Below are positions 23,336 to 32,893 of a stretch of 64,000 bases of DNA, one piece after another (within the stretch, counting starts at the first letter, position 1; the number at the start of each line of letters is the position of its first letter). This DNA comes from Clitopilus passeckerianus (taxonomy: Eukaryota > Basidiomycota > Agaricomycetes > Agaricales > Entolomataceae), in assembly GCA_944990035.1 (NCBI GenBank), contig CALYLX010000159.1:1302001-1366000 (forward strand), written 5' to 3'. Both the position numbers and the translations under genes were made by a program. The notes under the pieces are model-generated. The model made no database searches, was not told where the DNA came from, and saw only the letters and a program-made list of their open reading frames with translations.

Positions 23336-24585
23336 ATGTCATTTCCACCCCGACATCCTTCTGCCCAGAAAATAGACCCGACTCTCCCAAACGTCCTGTT
23401 GCTTCATCCAGTGTACTTTGGACAGGTCATCTTCCATGGTGAATATCTCCAATTCGTTCTGTGTTGTGCAATGAGTGAACGCTGACCGATATCTTACCAG
23501 CTCAATTCTCCGATGTCCGGCTACGAAGGTTCAACCTCATAGCTCCAGACATGCGGGGCCAAGGAGAGACGGGAGGACATGTCAATCCCCATTGGACATG
23601 CGAGGACGCGGCAAACGATATCGTCGCATTCATGGTAAGCAAGCCAACGCTCCCGAGCGCAAGCTTGCTAAGAATGTCATCTGCAGGATGCACTCAAATT
23701 ACCACCTTGCCATCTTTTCGGGGCTTCTATGGGGTCCTGCGTGGCTCTCCAAGTGGCAATGACATATCTGGAGCGGGCATTGTCAGCATTTCTCGTATCC
23801 CCTTTATCCGACAAAGAGGTCAGTTTAAACTCAAATTCAACGGAAACCGAAGACACCGAATCTAGGAACAAGAAAACGTACAGGGTCGACGGGAGATCTT
23901 GAATACATGGATTGAAACCTTTGGGGGTGCTGAAGACTCCTCTCGATGGGATCCTGAATTAATGGAGCATGCGGAGTATGGGGCACTTCAGCTAGCTTAT
24001 AACAACCTCAAGAACACCCTGGTAGACGTGTATGTCTGTTATCTTGTCGTGTACCATGAAACTCAAAAGGGGTGTTACAGAATCCACAGATATACCACTC
24101 CGCAATTGGTGACAATTTTTGGTCCAGGCAAATTCGGCACGCCCCACACAGTGACTGTTGAGTTCTTCGTGGATCTACACCAGCCCACGCCGGAACAGCT
24201 TAGACGAATTAGGTGCCAAGTGTTGTTGGTTTTTTGCGGCGGAGACGTCGCATACACGATTGAAAGTTCCGAGGAGATTCGCAACGCCCTGAGAGGTACT
24301 GACGTGGGCGCAGAGCTGGTGAGTATCGAGCACGCTCCTCGTTTCGGAGTCGTTACGCACGCAGACAAGTAAGCACTCGTCAGCTCTTTCTCGGGATGAT
24401 TCAGTTAATCAAGTCAAAGGATTAATGAACTTTTCCACGATTTTGTAATGGGACATACCGACTTCCTTGTCCCATCTCCTCCCGCCTGCGCCGTCTCTCC
24501 TTTCTATGACCAATTGCGGAACTTGGGATGGATACCTGAGGAAGAGCGAAAATCCGAGTCAATTGAGAGCGTCCACGAAACGTAG
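23336..24585 (+). CDS. Alpha/beta-hydrolase fold protein
   Basis: Predicted serine hydrolase. Start ATG 23336 (MSFPPRHPSAQKIDP), stop TAG 24583-24585, six exons. Fold landmarks are visible in order: NVLLLHPVYFGQVIFH (strand with oxyanion region), RRFNLIAPDMRGQGETGG, WTCEDAANDIVAFMDALKLP, and HLFGASMGSCVALQVAMTYL with the nucleophile elbow G-A-S-M-G. QVLLVFCGGDVAYTIESSEE has the expected position for the acidic residue, and RFGVVTHADKINELFHDFV is where the catalytic His is expected. It ends in a hydrophilic tail SPFYDQLRNLGWIPEEER. It has no signal peptide, so it is probably cytosolic. Substrate unknown: the family covers epoxide hydrolases, esterases and haloperoxidase-like proteins. It lies tail to tail with the cyclo-ligase gene. 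Confidence 0.88.
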
Positions 24586-24666
24586 CCATTTCGTTTGTAA
24601 GGCCTCGCGGCCTGGAAGAGTTTATTTCTATTGCTGATAGATCTTTGGTCGATTACTTCAGATACA

Positions 24667-25571
24667 TTATGGTTTAAATATTTCATCAGGAGTCACCACG
24701 AAGTCCACTTTCCAGTCATGGTCTGCCATAGGTACTTCCTGCTCGTCTAAAACCTGCTCGCGGAGAGCCAAAGCAACTGTAATTTCAGTCAGCAGTCGTT
24801 TTTGTTGTTGAGGCAAGGGCAAACCTAAGAGTGGTTTCGGCCGTCCTGCCGAGGTGTACGTTGTCAGAAAGCGGTCGTAGTAGCCCTTTCCATGCCCCAA
24901 CCGAGAGAGAGAACGATCGAAGGCCACACCTACGGGTTTTTTTATTGAGAGTTAGATGACGAAGGCTGAATCTCAAGTACCTGGTACAAGAATTACGTCT
25001 AAAACGTCGCATTCCCGCGCAAAGGCTGCACTAAGTCATGAGCATGAGAACCAGCTTTGGCATCTGTCACGAGAACTTGCCGTTTTCCCTTTCTTGACCT
25101 TGCCAGTTTGTATCGGGCTCACGAATACCCCATTTTCCAGCTGGAAACGATGCAAGATCATCCTTGCCATAGACTTTCAAGAAGTCCATATGGTTCTCCG
25201 CAGGAATAATCCTAGGTACAAAGAGATTCTTGCCTGGAAAATCGAAGATGAACACCAGGCGCCTTGTGAGCTAGGCGTGAAGAGCCTACCTTTCTCGAAG
25301 ATCTCATCTACCAAATATGATGTATTGACCTCTCCGCTCGGCATGTTAAGATAACAGCTGATTGTTTTGGCGTGCTCAAAAGCGGGAATAGACAATACCC
25401 TCTTCGTAATTGCCTTCGCTGGAATGAGATTGGATTGAGAGCAACCTAGGTAAAGTCATGGATACCGTTACATTGTTCTTCTAGAATCGACGCTGGTATA
25501 ATTCGAAGAGTGTCTGATACAGCTTTTCTGAGCGTTCTTTTTTGAGCCCTAAGTGAGACTGCTAGCGCCAT
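24667..25571 (-). CDS. 5-formyltetrahydrofolate cyclo-ligase
   Basis: Converts 5-formyltetrahydrofolate to 5,10-methenyltetrahydrofolate with ATP (one-carbon metabolism; MTHFS family, yeast Fau1). Start ATG 25569-25571 gives MALAVSLRAQKRTLRKAVSD, the usual N-terminus with basic ATP-contacting residues. Later landmarks are RVLSIPAFEHAKTISCYLNM, SGEVNTSYLVDEIFEKGRLF, a central stretch with NHMDFLKVY and LASFPAGKWGIREP, and the hallmark block AFDRSLSRLGHGKGYYDRFL, which contains the R-L-G-x-G-x-G-Y-Y-D signature. The end reads DWKVDFVVTPDEIFKP with stop at 24667-24669. There are about four exons. It shares a 150-base divergent promoter with the PIG-P gene. Cytosolic or mitochondrial; no clear presequence. 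Confidence 0.93.
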
Positions 25572-25721
25572 ATGGGCTATCGATGACCAAAGTTCTTCAG
25601 ATGTCGATGCAGTGACTGTAGTTGTCGATGCTGGTGGAAGGAGGCTCTCGGAGGCTGTGCAACAAAGGAAGCCAACCGGTTATTCATAATTCAGCGGAAC
25701 ACCGGCTTGCCTTCGGCCAAC

Positions 25722-26309
25722 ATGAACCCATCCCAGCCCAATGCGCCAGACTCTACCAGTCCAAGGCGAAGCAGGGCACCAGAGTTCTACGGGTTCGTAG
25801 CTTGGACATCCACATACCTTGCATTTGGCCTATATCTTTTCTGGGCGCTAGTCCCGGATGAATATATCATGAAGGCTGGCATTACATGGTATCCAAATAG
25901 GTACGTCTACTGGAAGTTCAAGTCGCCCCCGGACCAGCTTTCCTTACCACCGCGGTCCACAGAGAATGGTCAATTCTTGTTCCTGCATGGTCAACTGTCC
26001 TTGTTATCACCACATATATCGTCTATTCGTCAATGGCGATTGCGGCCACGCCATCCTTCTCAAGCGTAAACGCGGTTACTGGTGAGATTTTGCATCCATT
26101 CATTCGCTCGAGGGGGTTATAATTAATGAATGCATACATCAGATTCCCGAGCAAGATACCCTTTAGATCCGGGCGATTTGACGCCAAATCTTGACAGCTA
26201 CGAGTCATCCCGGTTGTACGATATCCCTATCGGGGTCGTGAATAGAATGCTGTATGAACCTCAGGCGTCGGTATCGTCTGTAAATTCCGACGAGGGTGAG
26301 CATCAGTGA
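25722..26309 (+). CDS. PIG-P subunit of GPI-N-acetylglucosaminyltransferase
   Basis: Small membrane subunit of the ER complex that adds GlcNAc to phosphatidylinositol, the first step of GPI-anchor synthesis (yeast Gpi19). Three exons. Start ATG 25722 (MNPSQPNAPDSTSPRRSRAP), in a purine-rich context. The PIG-P domain follows: EFYGFVAWTSTYLAFGLYLF, then WALVPDEYIMKAGITWYPNR, and after the first intron EWSILVPAWSTVLVLITTYIV..., forming two membrane spans joined by the conserved loop with Y-P-x-R. The C-terminal extension (DPGDLTPNLDSYESSRLYDI, then PIGVVNRMLY) carries the conserved segment seen in longer fungal members. Stop 26307-26309. The GH16 gene in this window makes a GPI-anchored product, so the pathway is in use, but the genes are not otherwise linked. 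Confidence 0.93.
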
Positions 26310-26633
26310 CCTTGTGCAATTAATCAGAATGAAGCAGACTATAAAGCGATTTATTCCCAACAAGCGGTGCCGAGAAATAGGTAAAGAGTGTATTCGAATA
26401 AACCAACATAGAACCTACGCCACAAGGATAATTACGAACAAAGCAAGGGTATGGAACCAAGGGCCAGTGATCGAGTAAAGGAAGACAGTCGAACCATGGC
26501 TTTAGAGGGTGATGCCAGGGAGACGGGTATGTAAATGAAGAAAAAAGAACGGAGAAAGAAAAAGAAAACGAGTGTATGGCCGTGGCAATGCAAGTTGGAT
26601 ATCCAGGGAATATATGGTGTTGAGTGGGGAATG
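26310..26633. other. Convergent intergenic region
   Basis: 3' flanks of PIG-P and the zinc-finger gene. It contains a purine-rich run at 26536-26571. No gene seen. Confidence 0.45.
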
Positions 26634-28080
26634 TTAGAACTGGGGTGGGTGACCAGGTCCGAGATGTTGAGTAGAGCAGTTAGCTTGGAACCCAGGGCTC
26701 GATGAAGTGTCATGTGCTGCCAAACCTGTTGTGAAATCAGAGCCAGAGAGTGCATTAGGGTCATGCACAGAGCTGGCGGGGAATTCTAGCTGAGTCTGGC
26801 TGGTTGGGGCGGCCTGTCGTCCTGTCCTCGGGTTCGTCCAACGTATCGGTCGGTTCCAGTTGGATGTACCGGCGGCTGGATGGGGATGGACAACTTGGGG
26901 TTCACTAAATTGTAATTCACTTGCGCTGTTGATAGATAGCTGGCTTGGATGGAGGTCGTTCGGATCGCCTCCGTGAATGCGATAATGGCGCTTGGCATTT
27001 GACCTGACCGAAAATGTCTTGTTACAGTCGGGATCAGGACATTTGAAGGCTGGATTCACCCGTGAAGAAATGTAACAGTTGCAATCAATAACAAGGATAC
27101 ACACGTTTTTCCTTCGAATGCATGTTCATATGTGTCTTGAGGCCGCTTGGTCTAGATAATGAAGTCAGGACTCTTTCAAGACCGAAATTTGGCCGCAAAA
27201 TAGCAGTAGCATACCGTGGAAACTCCTTCCAACAGACGGTGCATTGATGCCTCTTGGAATTCTTCTTCGTCGACGGTGTCGAACGCGGGTGAACCGCAGA
27301 AGAATTGAAAGCACTTCCCGTGCTGCTCGGATATGGGCTTGGTACCGAAGAAGGCGATATGCTTGACCTTCGATAGCCTTGATCCGATTGGGAATGGTGC
27401 TGATTACCTATGGAAATGGAGGACGTGGGCACAGATGTATTCGCTACATTGTGTCCGGAATGGAGACCGGGAAAATCTTCTGGTTGGACGGTACTGTCGC
27501 GGGAGGAAGGCGCAAGCGAGCCTGGCGACGAAACACTATCAGTGACATCACCATAGTGCGCCGAATGAGATCGTTGAATGGCTAGCGAACCGCTATCATA
27601 AGTGCCCACAGCATCAGCCTCTGAAGTGGTGTTGATAGGAGGGACATTGGGCGACTGAGGCCAATATAACCAATCTTTTTGGCTTTGAGACGGCCGTTGG
27701 TGTGTCTGTCCGTGCCGCTGATTAGGATAGACACCCCGGGGCCGATCGAGAGGGTGGAGAAAATTGTCGAAGGCACTGTGAGAGGGAGGGCGAGGGCTGC
27801 TTGTAGCCCTGCCGTATTCAAGATGGTGGCCCGCAGACACAACAGCTGTGTCCCGGAGTAGTGCATTCTGAGTCGGTTGTGTGTAGTATGGCTTCGGAGA
27901 TCCTGGATAGGGAATCTGGGAAATGGGTTGAGGAGAAGGTTCAGGTCGTAGGTCAGGAGGAGGATTGGATGGACTACGACCGCTGGCCGCCAGACTCAAG
28001 TCCGCCATAGAAAGGTCCTCATCCTGCTTATTTTTTGGTTCCTGTTTGCGTGGAGGCCGAGAAGGGTACCGTTTGGACAT
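26634..28080 (-). CDS. C2H2 zinc-finger transcription factor
   Basis: Start ATG 28078-28080 (MSKRYPSRPPRKQEPKNKQD). Upstream in-frame sequence exists but has no good ATG context and is likely 5' UTR. The first 290 residues are Pro/Ser/Gln-rich and low in complexity. Two adjacent C2H2 fingers follow: CTVCWKEFPRPSGLKTHMNMH and, after a standard linker (SKEKPFKC), CPDPDCNKTFSVRSNAKRHY ending RIH. The reading frame into finger two is restored only by an intron from C|GTGTGTATCC to ATCCAG, which recreates the linker. The C-terminal part is hydrophilic, with NPRTGRQAAPTSQTQLEFPA. Stop 26634-26636. This is a nuclear DNA-binding regulator with targets unknown. The two-finger arrangement with an acidic/basic disordered N-terminus is common in agaricomycetes. 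Confidence 0.88.
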
Positions 28081-28904
28081 GGAAGAATTAAGTTGCGACG
28101 AGACTTCGGTTGGGTTTCGAGAGGGAATGCAATTATCAGTGTGAAAAGAGGCGTCCTTGGAGCAGGAAAATATAATCCTGTCTCCGCAGACGAGGGCAGA
28201 TCTAGATTGAAGACATGTGTGTTTAATTCCTCCAAATAATTGGCTGCGCTCCACGAGGTAGTTGCACATACCGAGAAAATAACCAAAACCGTGGTTTACT
28301 GCTGTGCTTAGCTCCTAGAGAAGAAATATGTTGCACATAGAAAGCAAGGGTACGCAGTCAATGCGTGCCAAGATGAGAGAGCGCCTGCCGGCGGTCCAAT
28401 AATAGGATGCTGCCTGAGAAGCTTCTGTTGATTCTTGGCCGTCGATCTTGATATTCCTTGAGATGCGGAAGACAGGAAACAAAGAAGAGGGACGTGGCGT
28501 TCGACGTCTAAAAGCCTACTCAAATAGTGCTGACAGATTCAGATTGGGTCAACCAGGTTAATTGCATTTTAAAGAGATGGACAAGGCTGAGGCACGACTC
28601 CGTTATGTAATTGATACGACGCTTGTGGTTGCCTTGCTAAGGTTGTGACAGTGGGTCCTTATGGGTGCATATGGGCGACGAATGCGGACTAGTAAACTCG
28701 ATGTTCACGGCAGTGCTCGACGTTTGTCTTGTTGATCGTCATATATCATTATACAAGAGTACTCTATCAATACAAGAAATTGAAAGCTATTGAATTGAAT
28801 TGAATTTATCCAGATCTGACTCGCGTACGAGTCGCTGCCGCGACCCCGTCCTAATTAACATCATTCGAGTAAATCCTTGTCCCTCCGTGGTGGCTCCGCA
28901 TCGG
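28081..28904. other. Intergenic region upstream of the zinc-finger gene
   Basis: Contains the long 5' leader and promoter of the zinc-finger gene (left) and the 3' flank of EXO1 (right). The minus-strand frame continues open about 190 bases upstream of the chosen ATG, so a longer N-terminus is possible. No other gene seen. Confidence 0.4.
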
Positions 28905-31459
28905 TCAGGCCCTGCTGTTTTGCATCCGCTTCATCAGATTTGGCGTAACGGTTGCCTTCGCTGTCGGATTTGTTGCTACCCAAAGTGCAGCCTTCATTCT
29001 GGGGGCTGACCGTCCTATGATATGCCTTCCCGCAGGGGTGATATTTGTTTCCCTTCTGGATAGAGTCGGAACCGCCTTCAACACGCCATTTTTCTCGAGA
29101 CCTGGGACCTGTTGAACCTGCGTTGATTTACGTGACCATCTCGTTCTCCAGCCAGAAATCACAGCCTGAGTGCGCCGGTCCTGGTCTATAGAAGCTTCTT
29201 CATCGGGGTCAAAGTCGACGCATTCTGCTAAGGAACTGCCAGACTTGTTGTATTGGACATCAATGATCGGTGTTGGAGGAGACGAGGCTGGTGTGACAGG
29301 CGATTTGCCCCCTGACCCTGACTCTCGCGCAGTCTCCGTGTCCGAGCCGTCAATATCACTGGATTGTTCACCATCATCTTGAAAAGCGCTCCTCAAGTCC
29401 GGACCTGGAAATGATAGAGGGAGGGCGCTTAATTCGCCGCGGTGGGTGCCGTGTCGGAGATCGTTTGAAGGATGTGGTGAAGCGAATTTCGAAACGCCTA
29501 GGGATGGTCGGTCGGTGGAAGGTGGCTGCTCGCGACGTTTAGCCGCAGACGGGGGACTAGAGATAGCGTCAACATGGAAGTCTCTATCTTCTGAGACTGC
29601 GGCACGTTTTCTAGGTGGGGTTCGGGTAGGGCGAACCGGAGAAGATAGGTCATCGACATCCCCGAAACAAGACGTGACGGGTGAGATATAACCTTCCTCT
29701 TGGTCCACGACGTGATAGGTGAGAATATCTTCAATTTCTAGCTCCATTTCTTGATCGATCTGGCCCCGCGCTTTTGTAGAGAGACTAGTCTCTGCTTCCA
29801 CGTCGTCGTCGTCCTCGATCACAATATATTCGTTTTCTTTGTTATCCATGCGTTGGCGTGAAGGTCCGGCGGCTGGTTTCGGCGTCGGCTGCGGCTGGGG
29901 AGGTGAAGCGAAAAATCGTGAGATATGATTATGTTTTTGTTTCTTGGAAGATGTCTCATTGTCCATAACCTGGGTGAGTGTCCTTTTCCCGCTCGACTTT
30001 CCGAAGGACCCATTGCTGGCAGTGATACGAATGCTGGAAGGCTTGTTTTTCCTTTCTCCGGTGGGAATTAACGGATTGGTACCTGATGCAGAAGTTCCCG
30101 ATCAGATAAGTCAAAGCAATAGAAAAGGAAGGCGGACCGAAGAAAGAAAGAATCCCTTTAGGTGGTGCTGGAAGGTCGGAAGCCTTCCCCTTCCCCTTGT
30201 CTCTGCTGGTTTGATTGCTAGACAGAATGGCCTTCGTCTTCGATCGTGGGGCGAAATCAGGGTTGATATCCACCATCGGCAACAAGGTCGCAGGATCCAA
30301 GTCACCTCTTGCCAACTTCTGGGCAATTTCCGCCTCTAAGTACCTGAAGATTCGCTTCAGTCATGTTGGGTAGTCAAAGAAATGGGGACGACTGACCCCC
30401 CGACATTAGCCTCCGCTTCATCGTCCCAATCGTCCGTGACTTCCGTGAGATAGACAAGTTCTTGTCGGCGAGGGCAGAACACGCGTTGATGTTGGAAGCA
30501 TTTATCCGCTAGGTGGAACTGGTTCATGTATCCCCTGGGCACCGATTTCTTCCCCTCGAGCATGATAGCTCTCACGACCTGGTCAGGGGTCTTCCATTTC
30601 CTGAGAAGAGAGCATGCGGTCTTCAATCCAATTCCCGGAATGCTTGGGAGATAATCACAACCGCTGAGAATCGCCATTGCGCGAAATTGAACATCCGACC
30701 AGTCAACCAGGGAGATCTCCGACTTAGGACGGCAGACAGCTCCAAAGTCATTGCGTGAAATGGAGATAACTGTATTAGCCACGGAGTCGAGTTTAAACAG
30801 GACGTTCTGGCAGCCGAAAACGAGCAAGTCGGAGTCTTCGGTCAGAATAGCATCGACTATCCCCGCCTGTTCTAGATAGGCCATCTGGGCGTCGGCTTCG
30901 TACGGCGCCACGACGTACTCTACATTTTCTGCTCGTAGCGCCTATATAGACAAGACAAATGAGTATTTATCGAACATTTGCCTAGCATGTTCGCTTACTT
31001 TGATGAATTGGAAGGCCATTTGTGGTGTCACGTCAACGCACTTCGCATACAGGTCCCTTGCTTGTCCGTGTTTCCCTTGAGAGGCAAGGGCATTGGCGCG
31101 GGTTAGGCAGCCGTCTCGACGTTGTTTGCGGCCAGATTCCGTGCCTTTCTTGGCTGGCAGAGGCCCACCGTCGAATACGATGTAGGGTTCAATCTTGTGG
31201 TGCTGAAGTATGCGGACGCGTTGCATGGCGTAGTCAACATACCTGGTTGAGAGCCGTATTAGTATTCTCCTTGCAATGAAGTATTTTAAGGTACCTACTT
31301 GTGCGTAGCTTTCCCCGTGGCCAACTCGGTGGCACAAGTCATGACGCCCCTATGTAGCCAAACATACGCGTCGACAGCAATCCGTTGACCCGCAAATTCG
31401 CTCAGGTGTTTTGAAACTTGAATGCATTTTAGATGTGGTAGAAGGCCGCTAATTCCCAT
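28905..31459 (-). CDS. EXO1: EXO1, 5'-3' exonuclease of the XPG/Rad2 family
   Basis: Mismatch-repair and end-resection nuclease, nuclear. Start ATG 31457-31459 (MGISGLLPHLKCIQVSKHLS); the initiator Met-Gly is conserved in the family. The N-domain has RIAVDAYVWLHRG and YIVFDGGPLPAKKGTE, each with a metal-binding Asp. The I-domain has VAPYEADAQMAYLEQAGIVD and AILTEDSDLLVFGC, supplying the Glu/Asp and Asp/Asp pairs. The helix-hairpin-helix follows as AILSGCDYLPSIPGIGLKTA. The long C-terminal half is disordered and acidic, with PPKGILSFFG and NHISRFFASPP, both weak PIP-box look-alikes, and many Ser-Pro sites. Stop 28905-28907; about 760 residues in six exons, all in frame. The sister nucleases FEN1 and Rad2/XPG are excluded by the region spacing and the tail. 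A perfect ACGCGATCGCGT palindrome lies 150 bases upstream. Confidence 0.95.
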
Positions 31460-31608
31460 AGCTTTTCAGAAGGTTTGTTTGAGGTGTCGTCGCGTTTGCA
31501 TGAAAGAAAGTTGTTGCAGCCGTTGCCCTGTATGCTTCAGGCTGCGACTGCTAAAGACACGGTACCGGAGATGACATGAAAAGGAAGCGTGCCAAATACA
31601 GCTCAACA

Positions 31609-31620
31609 ACGCGATCGCGT
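31609..31620. promoter_or_regulatory. ACGCGATCGCGT palindrome upstream of EXO1
   Basis: A perfect 12-base palindrome made of two inverted ACGCG cores, 150 bases before the EXO1 ATG and within the 3' flank of the methyltransferase gene. It matches the core of MBF (MCB) sites; the regulatory role is inferred. Confidence 0.45.
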
Positions 31621-31693
31621 CTTGTCACGTCACATTATGTCACCCCTTTCAGATTTTTATTACAATTTAGTTTATTCAAGATTTATTGGATAT

Positions 31694-32746
31694 TTATTCG
31701 GCCAATGTTTCTGGGCTCCAGCGACCTATCCAATAACGACAGACGGATTTCCTCAGGGCGAGGTCTTCCTTACTCAAACCACTGACCTCCATCTTTCCCA
31801 GCCAAAATCGTTCTTCTTCTTCGGGTAACTGTTCTTGGAAAACCAAGCCAACAGCACTGGCCAGCTGCAAAAATAGGTCACACACGGAGGGTCGAGTGTA
31901 GTTCCCAGCCTTTGGAGCTTATGAGTCCATGGAAGCTAGGGAAACGTTGACACATACCGAAACATGAACTGTAGAATTCTCGTTCTTATGTAGGAGTAGA
32001 TCAATAGAGGCAACGAGAACATCATGGCATGAATCAAAATGCAACAAATCGGACAGAACGAGGACATCAAATCCAGTTCGGCCTGGAGGAAGGATGCCTC
32101 TGGAACAATTCATAGGTCAAGATATAGCTGGATCACGTCCACCCTGGAAACGTACTTGAGGTGTTTGGCGTCCTTTCCCCAGTCATATCCCGCACACTGA
32201 ACCCTGCATTCCGGGAGAAAGAGACTCCTGTTTTTCTCGGCGTTCGCCTGCAGATTTCCTAGTATGTTTTCATCTGGATAATCTGTCACGACGACAAGTG
32301 AAGGTGTTGGTGAGATTGTAGCAGCCAAGAACGAAGGCAGCCCAGTCCCGGCTCCCAGTTCAAGAACTATAAGGAATCAAGGACCGATTTGAAAGGTTCA
32401 CTTCTGAAAGTTACCTGTCTGACCAGCGAGCCCCAGTAGTCTGCGCTCGACCCTCTCGGCAAGAAACAGGCCTGGCGAGAAAAGGTGGTCTGCGAGTAAT
32501 GTATTGGCCTTGTTTAGGATGGGGATTGAGCAGGCATTAGTTTATACAGCATGTCGTATCGCACTTTGCCTTCCTAGGAAGTGTTAGGTGAGATCAACCA
32601 GACATCCTACAAAACGAGCAAACCTTTCGGGCAGTTGATAATGTGAGATCTCCATATTGAATCACATTGCTGTCGACTACAGGTTCACCACCGAGGAATT
32701 CTAGAGAATCGTTCAGAATGTCTTCGATCTCGTCGGCGGTAGTCAT
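31694..32746 (-). CDS. EFM7: EFM7/NNT1-type protein N-methyltransferase
   Basis: Class I SAM-dependent methyltransferase of the family that in yeast modifies the N-terminus of translation elongation factor eEF1A (Efm7, formerly Nnt1). Start ATG 32744-32746 (MTTADEIEDILNDSLEFLGG); a longer frame upstream has no ATG. Order of landmarks: VIQYGDLTLSTARKEGKANT, LLADHLFSPGLFLAERVERR, VLELGAGTGLPSFLAATISP (SAM motif I), LVVVTDYPDENILGNLQANA (motif II region), AGYDWGKD, DVLVLSDLLHFDSCHDVLVA (motif IV with the D-L-L-H-F signature), GNYTRPSVCDLFLQLASAVG, and the C-terminus SVCRYWIGRWSPETLAE. Stop 31694-31696; about six exons. It is cytosolic. It shares a 147-base divergent promoter with MSH6. Assignment to EFM7 rather than another family-16-like methyltransferase is good but not certain. 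Confidence 0.88.
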
Positions 32747-32893
32747 TTGGACCGAGTTTTCCGTGAACCCTGGTGGGAGACTGGGACAAAGTTTGTTTGT
32801 GGGAGTCAAACACGGTCCTAATTACGCGAGCCAAACAACGCGCCTCATTGCCATTGTTTACGACGACCACTGCTTTTTCTTTTCAGCGACAAA
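32747..32893. promoter_or_regulatory. Compact divergent promoter of EFM7-like gene and MSH6
   Basis: Only 147 bases separate the two ATGs. Two plus-strand ACGCG cores lie at 32824-32828 and 32838-32842, 52-70 bases before the MSH6 start. No clear TATA box. Co-regulation is inferred from spacing only. Confidence 0.5.

Noticed and set aside
29446..29691. Plus-strand frame inside the EXO1 tail exon
   Set aside because: Antisense shadow of a long low-complexity exon; no independent signals.
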